The notes under the pieces were generated by a model. It was not told where the DNA came from. It ran no database searches and was given only the letters and a program-made list of their open reading frames with translations. The position numbers were made by a program, and so were the translations under genes. A DNA stretch of 64,000 bases from Torymus aiolomorphi (Eukaryota; Arthropoda; Insecta; Hymenoptera; Torymidae): contig CM070874.1 of NCBI GenBank assembly GCA_036365515.1, forward strand, positions 247,627,430-247,691,429, given 5' to 3'. Below are positions 33,819-43,900 of this stretch, one piece after another (within the stretch, counting starts at the first letter, position 1; every line of letters starts with the position of its first letter).

Positions 33819-34136
33819 TTAAAAAGTTTTAGACTTACCTAAACGCTCTTGACGGGCGTTCGCTACGCCGCGAAACACATGCAATCCACTTAGTTGACGG
33901 ACGAAGACGTCGTCTTCGATGACTCGCTGTACTTCACGCGAATGCGCGAATGAATTGTGTAGGCGCACTATCGCGCGATACCCACTCGATCTGAGTATCA
34001 GTCGTACTTGCTCCTCAATTTTCTCACGCGACATACGTCGCAAACGACGCATCCAGTCAGGGTTCCTGCCGTGTCGTGCTCTTGCCGCGAGTCGTAACAC
34101 GGCACACCGAAGCGTTCTCTTAGCGTAATTATTCAT
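33819..34136 (-). CDS. Polinton small basic ORF, 105 aa
   Basis: Intact frame ending six bases before the pX-like start. It is Arg-rich (LRRMSREKIEEQVRLILRSS) with a helical middle and no Cys/His cluster. Its tight spacing with the next gene supports it as real. Function unknown; it may be a second core or scaffold protein. Confidence 0.6.
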   Translation of the reverse strand: MNNYAKRTLRCAVLRLAARARHGRNPDWMRRLRRMSREKIEEQVRLILRSSGYRAIVRLHNSFAHSREVQRVIEDDVFVRQLSGLHVFRGVANARQERLGKSKTF

Positions 34137-34312
34137 CTCTCACGAAACTTCTGAATGAACTGTGCACAACAGCGAGTCGCACAGGATTCTTATACACATA
34201 CGTTATCTTGAAACGTACCCCGTGAAACCTATGTTAAAAATTAGTCATCTCGTCATCTCGCCAGAGTTTGCACCCACCAGCGCCACTTGTTCCGCATCTA
34301 CGCTCCATTGTT

Positions 34313-34519
34313 TTACAAGCGCATTTTCTTCGAACCAATACTGAGATTCAATAGTGTCCTAACGGCTGCTTGATAAAAAAAATCGTTATGTCTCGCGAAG
34401 TGGCACGTGTATTTTTCCAAAGTCCTCGGAGGTCCGAGCTGAACAATGGCCCTTCTATATTCGTCGCTGAAAAAGGATAAGGTTTCACAGCTCTCGAAAC
34501 CAAAACATTCGTGACACAT
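34313..34519 (-). CDS. Possible Polinton small ORF, 68 aa
   Basis: Intact frame starting MCHECFGFESCETLSFF with three Cys and one His in the first 11 residues, in line with the gene series to its left. No homology recognised. The overlapping frame 34533-34348 is a shadow. Confidence 0.4.
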   Translation of the reverse strand: MCHECFGFESCETLSFFSDEYRRAIVQLGPPRTLEKYTCHFARHNDFFYQAAVRTLLNLSIGSKKMRL

Positions 34520-34604
34520 CTACGGAAAAGCATGCATGCGAGATAAAAATTTACGATGCATAGCTAGCAGACGTGAAAGAATGTTCTACAAAAAACATAG
34601 TTTA

Positions 34605-34799
34605 TTACTTTCGACGACACGTGTCAAACACCATTAACGCGAATGCCTCACTTTCAAAATGGAAAGAGTAGTGGAGAGGCTGTGCTGTAAATCCCTCCGA
34701 AAAATGACCTGACAAACAGCCTCTAAACGGTATATGAAAAAAATTCTCTCGGCTTAAGTAAACAGCACACGAGTGAAAATATTCCTCAGGGACGTACAC
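34605..34799 (-). CDS. Possible Polinton small ORF, 64 aa
   Basis: Intact frame (MYVPEEYFHSCAVYLSRENF at the start) just after the stop of the truncated frame at 34823. Aromatic-rich, no motif. Kept because it continues the close-packed minus-strand order. Confidence 0.35.
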   Translation of the reverse strand: MYVPEEYFHSCAVYLSRENFFHIPFRGCLSGHFSEGFTAQPLHYSFHFESEAFALMVFDTCRRK

Positions 34800-34822
34800 A
34801 GGTCACTTTCTTCGTCTGCTTA

Positions 34823-35022
34823 ATCCATTGATGAGAGCTCGCTATTAATATTGCCCGAAACGGTAGAGTCGTAAAAACCAGATGGCGACGACGGCGGCAG
34901 AATATAGAAGTGCTCCTCGACGCCTGGCGTGAAGGTCAGCATGCACGAGTGCGTGCTGTTTGCAAGCGAGGGCTTCGCTATTATAGCAGCCGACACCAGC
35001 TGTATTTTATTAGGAAGCGGTT
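34823..35022 (-). pseudogene. C-terminal remnant of a minus-strand Polinton gene
   Basis: The minus strand is open from just after a TAG near 35023 to TAA at about 34823 without an early Met. It encodes a Pro/Ser-rich tail with FTPGVEEHFYILPPSSPSGF and ending in SELSSMD. The composition differs from the + frames across it, and it looks like the end of a longer protein whose body is missing. It may mark the place where the replication and packaging genes were deleted. Confidence 0.45.
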
Positions 35023-35055
35023 CAGGGCCCTACATTTATTCGGTGATAAAAACAT

Positions 35056-35508
35056 GTGTATGCAGATGGTCACCAACAAGCAGTGGTGGGGGAAAGGCTC
35101 TCCCCCACTACGCAAAGGATTCTGCTCCCCACCACCACCACTGCTGAAACAAGGAGCGGCGGACGAAAGGGCCTACCCACTAGAGGTACCAGCATCATAC
35201 GCGCCAGTTGGCTACAGATGATGGACCAGGTCAGTCGTGAAATATCGGCTTTGCGTGAGGAGCTCGAGAGGACTCGACGGAGAGCGTGCAACAGCCACAG
35301 TTTTATCGAGCATCTAAAGCACTCGCTGATACGTCTCAGCCGTCGCATCCACCAAGGCTTGGACACCACAGAAGTGGCTGGCTTACGGGCACAAATTGCG
35401 CGGGCATCCCAGCAGCTCCAGCACCACAGAGAGACAGTGAACCGTACAGCGCATCACGCTGAAGACTTGGCAGCACGAGTGGCCGCGCTAGAAAAACTCC
35501 TGCGGTAG
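35056..35508 (+). CDS. Coiled-coil ORF of the divergent Polinton strand
   Basis: The frame has 150 codons, but the likelier start is Met 35218, giving about 96 residues. From there it is almost entirely heptad-like helix: VSREISALREELERTRR, then SLIRLSRRIHQGLDTTEVAG, then LAARVAALEKLLR. The part before 35218 is Pro/Thr-rich low complexity. It is the first of two + strand ORFs, opposite to the virion genes. Function unknown; oligomerisation is likely. Confidence 0.55.
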   Translation: MYADGHQQAVVGERLSPTTQRILLPTTTTAETRSGGRKGLPTRGTSIIRASWLQMMDQVSREISALREELERTRRRACNSHSFIEHLKHSLIRLSRRIHQGLDTTEVAGLRAQIARASQQLQHHRETVNRTAHHAEDLAARVAALEKLLR

Positions 35509-35585
35509 AGAAGAAAATCAACGCCACCGCCATCGACAAGAGAGGTCAAAGCATACGGCCTGCAGACAGCAGCTGCAGCAGCGCA

Positions 35586-36029
35586 ATGGAGATTGCGCAT
35601 TTATATCAGCGCCTTGCGAGATATAAAAGAAAGCGGGATCATGCCATTCGCATGATTAACCGCCTAAACTCAGCAATTAATCAGGCGCACCAACAAGAGC
35701 GCCGGCACGCGCCTGCTATAAGGCCGCCGAAAAATTGCGCTGGTGCCAAATGCCTTGTATGTGGCATTCTTTTTAGGATTTTGAGGAGCGATCCGAAGGG
35801 CCGCTCCTGGGAACAGTGTTGGCACTGCACGTGCTTTTGGTGTGGTGCGTGCCGCGAGACGCCGTGTGAGTGCCTACAACAAATGGACACTCCACGATCA
35901 CCATCACCGGAGCCTGCTGCTGCAGCAGCAGCAGCAGCAGCAGCATCATCGTCATCATCAACAGCAGCAGCAGCAGAAGAAATTCCTGCGTCTACAGCAG
36001 CAGCAGACGACACCAGTGCAGCCGTATAG
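35586..36029 (+). CDS. Cys-rich, poly-Ala ORF, 147 aa
   Basis: Follows the coiled-coil ORF by about 77 bases. Residues 1-40 are a basic helix (LYQRLARYKRKRDHAIRMI). Residues about 50-100 have AGAKCLVCGILF, then CWHCTCFWCGACRETPCEC, eight or more Cys in CxxC pairs that suggest zinc binding. The C-terminus is a poly-Ala and poly-Ser tract encoded by an expanded CAG/GCA run (about 35917-36010). The other frames through the CAG run are shadows. Possibly a regulator of the element. Confidence 0.55.
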   Translation: MEIAHLYQRLARYKRKRDHAIRMINRLNSAINQAHQQERRHAPAIRPPKNCAGAKCLVCGILFRILRSDPKGRSWEQCWHCTCFWCGACRETPCECLQQMDTPRSPSPEPAAAAAAAAAASSSSSTAAAAEEIPASTAAADDTSAAV

Positions 36030-36060
36030 TGCAATATGTGCGTGCGACCGCAGAACTGTG

Positions 36061-36061
36061 C

Positions 36062-36131
<70 letters not shown>

Positions 36132-36345
36132 ACTGCGTGCCCGGCCGTGTCTGCGAACACTTGACACGCATGTGCCTACACGTATCACCGGATACGTGTG
36201 CGACTGTACGTGTTTGTACATGCGTGTGTGTATGTGTGTGTGCGTGTGTGTGTGTGCATTGCGTGTCCGTACGTGTCTGCGAACACGTGACACGCATATG
36301 CATATACGTATCAAATATGCGCTTGTACGTGTGTGTGTGTGTGCG
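36061..36345. repeat. (TG)n microsatellites in Polinton
   Basis: A pure TG run of about 65 bp (36066-36130) is followed by a tandem duplication: GCGTGYCCGKRCGTGTCTGC and GACACGCATRTGC occur twice, at 36138-36170 and 36258-36303, each after a TG run. Long open frames here (118 to 169 codons on both strands) come from the repeat. Confidence 0.9.
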
Positions 36346-36430
36346 TTATAATTAATAAAAATATTAATTATTAATACAAATTGTTATTTTTACTCACTAC
36401 CGAAAAACAATCCCACGCTATCCCCTCCTC

Positions 36431-36432
<2 letters not shown>

Positions 36433-36500
<68 letters not shown>
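36433..36500. repeat. (CT)n microsatellite next to right Polinton TIR
   Basis: About 68 bp of CT with two GT interruptions. It mirrors the GA run inside the left TIR, in inverted order. Confidence 0.9.
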
Positions 36501-36799
36501 GTATATGGTCGGGTATACCGAGGCATATCATATTACAAGTGGGGTGGGGGGTCGCGCCTCTGTATGGGTCATTAAGTCAAGTGCTATGTAAAAACAGTAG
36601 CTAATTAACCATGTCAATGGGTGTTTTGTTTACACAACAGTTGCGGTTGAGAACAATAGGCCCATTGACATGGGACAGCTACTGTGCAGCTACTGTTTAC
36701 ATAACACTTGACTTAATGACCCTTCCCGGGGCGCGAGCCCCCCTCCCCCACTTGTAATATGATATGTCTCGCTATACCTGACCATATACTACTATTAAG
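36501..36799 (-). repeat. Polinton right TIR, 293-bp palindrome, and target duplication
   Basis: GTATATGGTCGGGTATACCG at 36501 pairs with the outer end GCTATACCTGACCATATAC. Within it GGGTCATTAAGTCAAGTGCT pairs with AACACTTGACTTAATGACCC, and CCATGTCAATGGG pairs with CCCATTGACATGG. The terminal 23 bases match the left TIR. ATTAAG at 36794-36799 completes the duplication. Confidence 0.88.
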
Positions 36800-37115
36800 A
36801 GAGACTTATAATGTACGCGTGCATGCAGTAGAATTGCAGCAGATTCTCAAATGGAGCGTACAACAGGTTCTTTGCAGTAGATTCGCAGCAGATTTATGGT
36901 ATCTGGTGTATATATAGTTAAGAAACGTGTAATGCACGCGTACGTACGGCAGAATTACAACAGATACTTGAATGGCAAGTGCAGTAGATTTTTTACATCA
37001 GATATATAGCAAATTTATGACAACTGAAGTGAGGTTAAGACACGTAATGCACGCGTGCATGTGGCAGAATTACGGTAGATTCTCTAATTACACGTGCAGT
37101 AAATTCTCCCCAGTA
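36794..37115 (+). repeat. 119-bp minisatellite, right part
   Basis: Three more units (AAGAGAGACTTATAATGTAC, ATTGCAGCAGATTCTCAAATG, TTCTTTGCAGTAGATTC) continue the array cut at 28112. Confidence 0.88.
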
Positions 37116-37733
37116 AAATGAATAAATTTTGGTCAATAATAAGTTTTTATTACAAACGTCAATACTTTTATTAAAAATTAACAATGTAATTAATTCGGTC
37201 AGTACAAAGGAGAAACATGCATACGATTGAGTAAGGAAGTAATAAATATAGAAAATAAATATGTCGAAAAATAAAATTGCGATAATTAATCTACAATAAA
37301 CTTCTTTGTTCCGAAAAATAAAATGCCAAAATTTATATAAACAGTTGAGGAAAAATAGAAAATGTGGAAAAAATGCCAAGATTTATGTAAACGATAGATG
37401 ATAAATAGAAAATATATAATAAAGATAAATTATCATTTGCAACTTTATTTTTCGAGGTATTTATTTTTTACGTTTACGAAATTCCAAAAGTTTTCTCCTA
37501 TCTGTAAGCTTAAGTGTTCAAACTTTATACAAAATCGACTACGAATTTTTAAATTATCATACTTTAACTTTTTTATGATTAACTATTACCTATTTCATAC
37601 CTTAACCAATTTCATCACAGCAATTATTTTTTCTAATAATACTTTATGATAAATTTTTGTACAAGACCTATAGTAAAATAGTAAATATAATAATTAAATA
37701 AATAATTAAATCTTGTTTCCTATTGCAATAAAA
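37116..37733. other. AT-rich stretch downstream of the DUF4806-like gene
   Basis: No element or gene supported. The 114-codon minus frame at 37379-37035 is Phe/Tyr/Ile-rich, as AT-rich noise would be, and begins in the minisatellite. Confidence 0.45.
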
Positions 37734-37954
37734 TCAATTTGAATTTTCAAATTGTTCTTGAAGTTCTCTAAGGGGCTGTAAGCTATCTGCAAATTCTCGA
37801 GTTTGTCTTCTGATAGGACGGTTTCTCTTATCGCGGTACCTCTGTTTTGCAGTTCGAAGGGCGCTTTGCATTATTGAATTAAATTCTTCGATAGTGAGAC
37901 TTGAATTTTTTTCTCCATCTTTTTCCATCTGTAAAGTAATTTTCTTTAAAGCAA
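37734..37954 (-). CDS. DUF4806-like gene, exon 5
   Basis: Acceptor TTTTTATTTTTTTCAG before 37954; stop TGA at 37734-37736. Encodes a basic, helical C-terminus (IMQSALRTAKQRYRDKRNRP) with a Gln/Glu-rich end. Confidence 0.72.
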
Positions 37955-40900
37955 CTGAAAAAAATAAAAATCAATTTTAGTAAATATATGAAATCAATTC
38001 GGAACCTAAATGAATAAAAAATAAGAGCAACCCGATCGTCACGTTATACTTACTGTGCACACGTAACATGACGTATTTGTACATTGGTTAACAATTTTAC
38101 ATATTACTTGTAAAATTGATACATGAATAAATAAATATAATAATATATATTTTATATAAAAGTAAATTATGTAAAAAAATTTAAGGACGCTCTTGCACGA
38201 CAATACAGTTTGTGCGCTCAGCGAGAGCACAAACTATACCAAACACATCGTTCTGTCTCTCTCGCTCTCGTGGACGTCGTCTGCTATTTGTGTTCATAAT
38301 CATGAATTAAAGGAAATTTCCCACGGCTACGTACAATTTACAAGGTGTGGTTTGAAAGGGGAAGCCGCAATCTTTACGCCATATGTTTTTTACTGGTCAA
38401 AAATTTGATCCCTTTCAGAAATACTCGACTTAACCTATTTTTTCCCGCCGTCCCATAAGAGTACATGTAAAAGATGACAACTTCAAACGTTAATTTCTCA
38501 AAATTTTCCACGGTTATAGGGGAAAATAAAAGTACCACAAGGTTCGGCACATCTTGAACTGTTGAAAATGTTATATCCCAGTTCGTAAATTTTCATGCAA
38601 GAGCGTCCTTAAGCTTGTGTAAGAAATTGTAAACTGTTACCTCGTTTTAAGAATTCGAATATTTTATAGATTTAGACATTTCTTTACATTTACACGAAAA
38701 TAAACTAAAAAGTAAAACTTGCAGAAAATATAAGAAAGTGTAAAAAATTTCGAAAATTCAGCATAAATATACGATTCTTAGATTTTTAGACTACTTAATT
38801 ACTTCATTACTTTGAACGTTCCTAAATTTTTTTAATATTTTCGTTTCCGCTAGCGTAGATAAATAATTAAAAGAATGTTAAGTATTGACAAAACTAAAAA
38901 TAAATTAGTAGTATTTATCAAATGAAATAATTTTGTAATAATGTAGAAGCTAAAATGGCCATACTACCAAGCAATTTTTTCAAATAAAATTAAAAAGTCA
39001 ATGATTAAATATCGAAATTATAGATATTCATATACATTTAACATATTTGAGTCATGATATATGTCGAAAAAATAACTTATTAGAAAATATCGTGGGAAAA
39101 GACATAATATACTATATAAGCGCCGAATTTCGTTCTCGCGTACAAGTTACTGACTCTCAATCTCTTTATGTAAGTGTTGTTTTATTAATTTATTACTAGC
39201 AGTATAACCTCGCTCGCTAACGCTCGCTTGTTAATTTATTATAATGCGTGATTCAAAAAACGTTTGTAAACAATAATTATATCGAATTTTGTGTAGTTTC
39301 CTTAAGAGGGATAAAGTTTGAATAAAAAAATGTCCGAAATGGCGAATAATTAAATTAGTTTCGAATTTTATTTAAAGCAATAACCTGGTAGTATGACAAT
39401 TAGCTTCTACATTATTCAAATTTAACAAAGTTTCTACCACTAGGTGCTAACTGCATTTAAATTAAATCATTGTTACTTACAGAAAATTGCTCTAGTTAAT
39501 TTTGTTTTGTTTAAAAGTCTTCGATTTGGTCCAGCATTTTCATTATCATTGGGCTCGACTCTATCTCCTTTCTCCCAATTAAATTGGATAGAAAGTTCGT
39601 CGCTCATTGAATTTTTTAAGAAACTGTTGGCCGTCTTTACAACATCTTTTCCACCCCACAAGATAAAATATCTTTGCTGCAAAGTTATATAGTGTTATTA
39701 TATAATTATTGATTAATTTTGGAGTTAAAAACGTGACACTAATATTATTTTACTGTTAAAGATAAATATTTAATTTTCGTTCATAAAATCATATTCTATT
39801 GTCAATATTTGCATATGAGATTATAATTTTCCATACTTTTAGTAATGTTTAAAAATTTATTTGGGTCGAAAATGCTTTTATTTGATTAACATGTGAACCA
39901 ACAAACATGATTAATTTTCTACCAGGGATGTTAAAAATAGTTAAGCAATAATTACATGGAAAACTGAGCAATAAGAAATACCCTTTTCAATAACAATTAA
40001 ATATAATTAACTTACAGCTTCCTCTTGTTTCGCATTATCTCTTTCAAAAGCATCAAATTCTTCCATTGTTTTTATTGGGAATCCATCAGGAGGTTCAAGT
40101 TTGTATTCCATATGTTTCGTATTATTTATTAAACTAGAAAAAAAGTAAATAATGAATTTTTTAATTTGAATCCATAATATTTAAGGTGGCTCCAGCGCTT
40201 TTCTCTGACTTATATACACACATTTTTTACGATGCTTACTTCACATATTATAATTTGACAAAATAATATAACAGGAAGAAGGGTTCTTAAAGTTACCAAA
40301 AAATTTTTTTCCAAGGTATATCAATACTGTTAAAGAAGATATCGCTAATTGAAAAAAAAAATCAACAAAACCCATAAATCTTTTTCATTTTTTTTTGTAT
40401 CTATATGATTTTAATTTTTAATTAAAAATTCCCCAATTTTGATATGAATACCTCACCCTAAAATTGAACAAGGAATAAAATGAGACCTTAAAAATTAAAA
40501 TCAGATCAAAGATGTAAAAGATTTATGGGGTTTGTTGATTTTTTTGGTAACTTCAAGTACCCTTTCTTCCTATTATATTATTTCTCAAATTATAGTATGT
40601 AAAGCATCGTAAAAACTCGATTTTATTGGAAACATTAGTACAAAAATAGTCTGTCCCCATTTTCCTATAAAAAAATTGTAATGTTCCTATAGAAATTTGT
40701 AAATATTCCTATATGGTTTCTCTCCGTGTAGCTGACACATAGAGACCTAATCTCGCGATTTAAAATGTATTTTCGAAATTACTATATCTTTCTAAAAAAT
40801 AACTGTTTCAAAATGAAAATTTAGCAGTTAAAAGCCTATTTTTTAATTATTAAAAATATTACTTATGTCGACTGCAATTTAATATCAACTGATAAGAATT

Positions 40901-43900
40901 TTTCCATCGGTCTTACAGTCTTACAAATTAAATTAAACTAATTAATATTTATGGCAGTCAGATTGCCCTTGTTTATAATCACCCCCGCAGAATCTGAAAT
41001 AAAAACTTAATTAAAATCTGGAAAAAACTTTGTTAGCAAAGGACGATCTGACTGCCCACCACCACCACATTGTCCGACGTTTCGAGCCTGCTCCGGCTCC
41101 TCCTCAGGGACTGAAATAAAACCCGCGATACACCTCCTTATATACCATGCACCCATACCCCTTCTTTTCTCTTACCCCACCACCCTCCACATTCCCTCTC
41201 CAACTTGCCATTCTCACTTAAATTAATAAAGAATGATAAATGTTATCTAATTTACTTGACTCTATCATTAAATTTACATTATTCCGATTTCTTAGAATGT
41301 GAATACTTTCAAGGCTTTCCCTCTTATATTTATTCTTAATCCCCTGTTCCAAAATATCCACACTCCCAAAATCGAAAGAATGCAAACTATTTAAACAATG
41401 TTCTTTCAAACCCGATGTACAACTTGAGCTGCGTAAACTATATTGATGTTCATATATTCTCTTTTTCAAATATCTACCCGTTTGACCAATATAACAACCA
41501 TTACAATCCCTACAATTAATTTTATAAACAACTCCCGATTTCAAACATTTATCATCCTTGTCTTTACAATTACTAAATAACCTTTCTAAATTATTATCAT
41601 TTCTAAAGAAAACTTGAATATTATGTTTACTAAAAACTCTTCTAATCCTTTCCGACAAACCTCTAACATATGGTAAACTAAAATATGCATTCTTTCCATT
41701 TCTATTCCTTGTTTGATTATCTACCCGCTGCTTCAATCCACCATTATAAATTTCCCACACTCTCTCATCAATCATTTTATCAATAAATTTTACGGGATAA
41801 CTATTTTTAATAAATGTTTCTCTAACTAAATTTAAATTCTTTTTCCTAAAATCTTTATGTGACAATTTAATCGCTCTGTCAATGACACCTTTGATCGCAC
41901 CTGTCTTGTTTCCGAATTGGTGGTGAGAATCAAAATTTAAAAATCTACCTGACCATGTAGGTTTTCTATACCAATCTAATTTCACTCTATTATTATTACC
42001 TCTAATGACTCTAATATCTAAAAAACTCAATTGATAATCTTTCTCAACTTCTTTTGTGAATTTAATTCTATCATGGATAGAATTAAACACATCCACCATT
42101 TCATCCACAAAACATTCTGGTACAACTGCAAAAATGTCATCAACATATCTTTTAAAAATAATTGGCTGAAAAACCAACTTAGACAAAGCAATACTTTCCA
42201 ATTTTTCCATTACTAAATTGGCTATAACAGGTGATTTTATTTTTTAATTTACTCTTTAAAAATAGTCAAATTCAATTATTTATAACAATATTAGAGGAAC
42301 ATTTGTATCTTCCACTTGTCATCATTTAAAAACGTTATTTTTTAGATCTCAATTACCCTGATGGAAATCTAAAATATTTTATAACTAATAACTGACCATT
42401 TATATTGGAGCTTGCTATAAAAAAGGAAGCTTGTCTAGTTTCTAGCTGTCGGTGAAATGCTTTTTCTCCTATTATTTGGCTATTTAATAGATTGAAAAAT
42501 AGAATTAGTTTTTCGAAGATAAACACAAGCTTGTTCTTCAGTATCTAGTTTGAAAGGCTTCAAACTGATCCTCACTTTCTTTAGTCTGGAAATAAGTTAT
42601 GACGAGGAGTGAGAGAGACAGAATCAGATGGAGAAATAAAAGTTTTGCTAAATTAATCTTAGAACGAGTATAACTAATGCTTTTTTAGTTAAGGATATTT
42701 ATTTATATTTTGATAAGCCATCCAAAGCACTTTAATGCTTTTTACTTTTCTAGCAAAATTCAAACGCGCTGTTCGCGTACTATTTTCTTTTTTGGGTTGT
42801 GACCACTATTTTTCGCTATGATTTAGTTTTAATTAGTTTAAATGATAGGATAATTAGATATAATTATACAAAATCAAATGTTTTTATTCTATTTTAATTA
42901 TTTAGTAGTTCTATAAATACTTGAGTTTCAAAATTCAAGTTTAGCACATTTTCAATCTAAAAAATTAAAATATTCACACTTTTTTCAAATAACCAATCAC
43001 ATCGAGTCTTTAAATGAGCCACTACTTCCGGCTATCATTTTTTAAAGAGAGGACTATCAAATCAGTAAGTAAATCAAATTCGAATATTTTTTTGTTGCGT
43101 CAATCTATAAAATGGGCAATAAATAGTCGAAAAACCGTTTTATGGAAGCGATGAGCAAGTCAGTTTTACTAGCTATTTTCTAACTTCTTGACCATTTCAT
43201 ACAAATGAATTTCTACCAGAGTATTTTTTTTTTGCTATTTCTAGAGTATTTTAAAAATTTTATATTTACGATGCCATGTCTTGTAGTTTAATATCAATAT
43301 GTTCCTTTAATTCTTGTATTTTTGAGACAACCAAGTATCGCAATTTTTGCATTTCTTCTGATACTTTATTTTCAATAATTTTAGTTGAAACTATTAAAGA
43401 TGTATGTTGTGTATTTCCATCATACTCATCACATTCTGTAACAACAAAACGCAGTAAATTGGGCTGTACTATCGTCATAAAGAAATTATGATTATAAATA
43501 AGGTTCCAATTGTTTTCATTCAATTTTTACTCAAATATTTATAATTAAAAAATAAAAAATTATAAATTTTCAGCAATAAAAGATAATGCCTCTTGGGCCC
43601 GAAGTAATATAATTACATAATATATGATGTGATTAGGTAACGCGAAAATTTTATTTCCATTAATTCAAAAATAAATTAACATTATAAATCGAGGTGTAAA
43701 TTTTTCACAGATTTGTTTGTCTCATTGAATTTCTTTGACAATACGTAAACTGGTAATAATGATAATTCCCTAAAATATTTGTTTCGTTATTTTAAGAATC
43801 TTGTTTCGTATTATATACTAGTCAAATCCAAACGTGCTACGAACTATTTTGTTTTTTGAGGTTATGATATAAGCTTTTGTTATGATTTAATTTCAATTAA

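Larger units (their letters stand above)
28113..36793. mobile_element. Polinton/Maverick, 8,681 bp, virion module only
   Basis: Ends read AGTAGTATATGGTCAGG...CCTGACCATATACTACT, with the AG/CT termini of Polintons, and are flanked by ATTAAG at 28107-28112 and 36794-36799, the 6-bp duplication typical of the group. Both flanks belong to the same 119-bp minisatellite, so the boundaries are exact. Minus-strand genes from right to left: small ORFs, pX-like basic protein, capsid protein, a 216-residue ORF, adenain-type protease (frameshifted), and a 290-residue ORF. Two + strand ORFs lie at the right. No family B polymerase, integrase or FtsK/A32 ATPase is seen, and full Polintons are usually 15-20 kb. 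Confidence 0.93.
41040..42234 (-). mobile_element. 5'-truncated Penelope-like element in intron 2
   Basis: Carries the end of the RT and the GIY-YIG endonuclease, then a short 3' region with a hammerhead-like motif. It lies between exons 2 and 3 in the same orientation as the host gene. The 5' end is cut inside RT at the SPVIANLVME block near 42234. Confidence 0.88.

Noticed and set aside
35870..36351. Long open frames on both strands across the CAG and TG runs
   Set aside because: They consist of poly-Ser, poly-His/Thr or poly-Val/Cys from microsatellites. Only the frame ending at 36029 has non-repetitive sequence before the run.
39113..39180. TATATAAG plus downstream donor-like site as an active promoter
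   Set aside because: No gene follows on that strand, and it lies inside an intron of a gene on the other strand; kept only as a remark.
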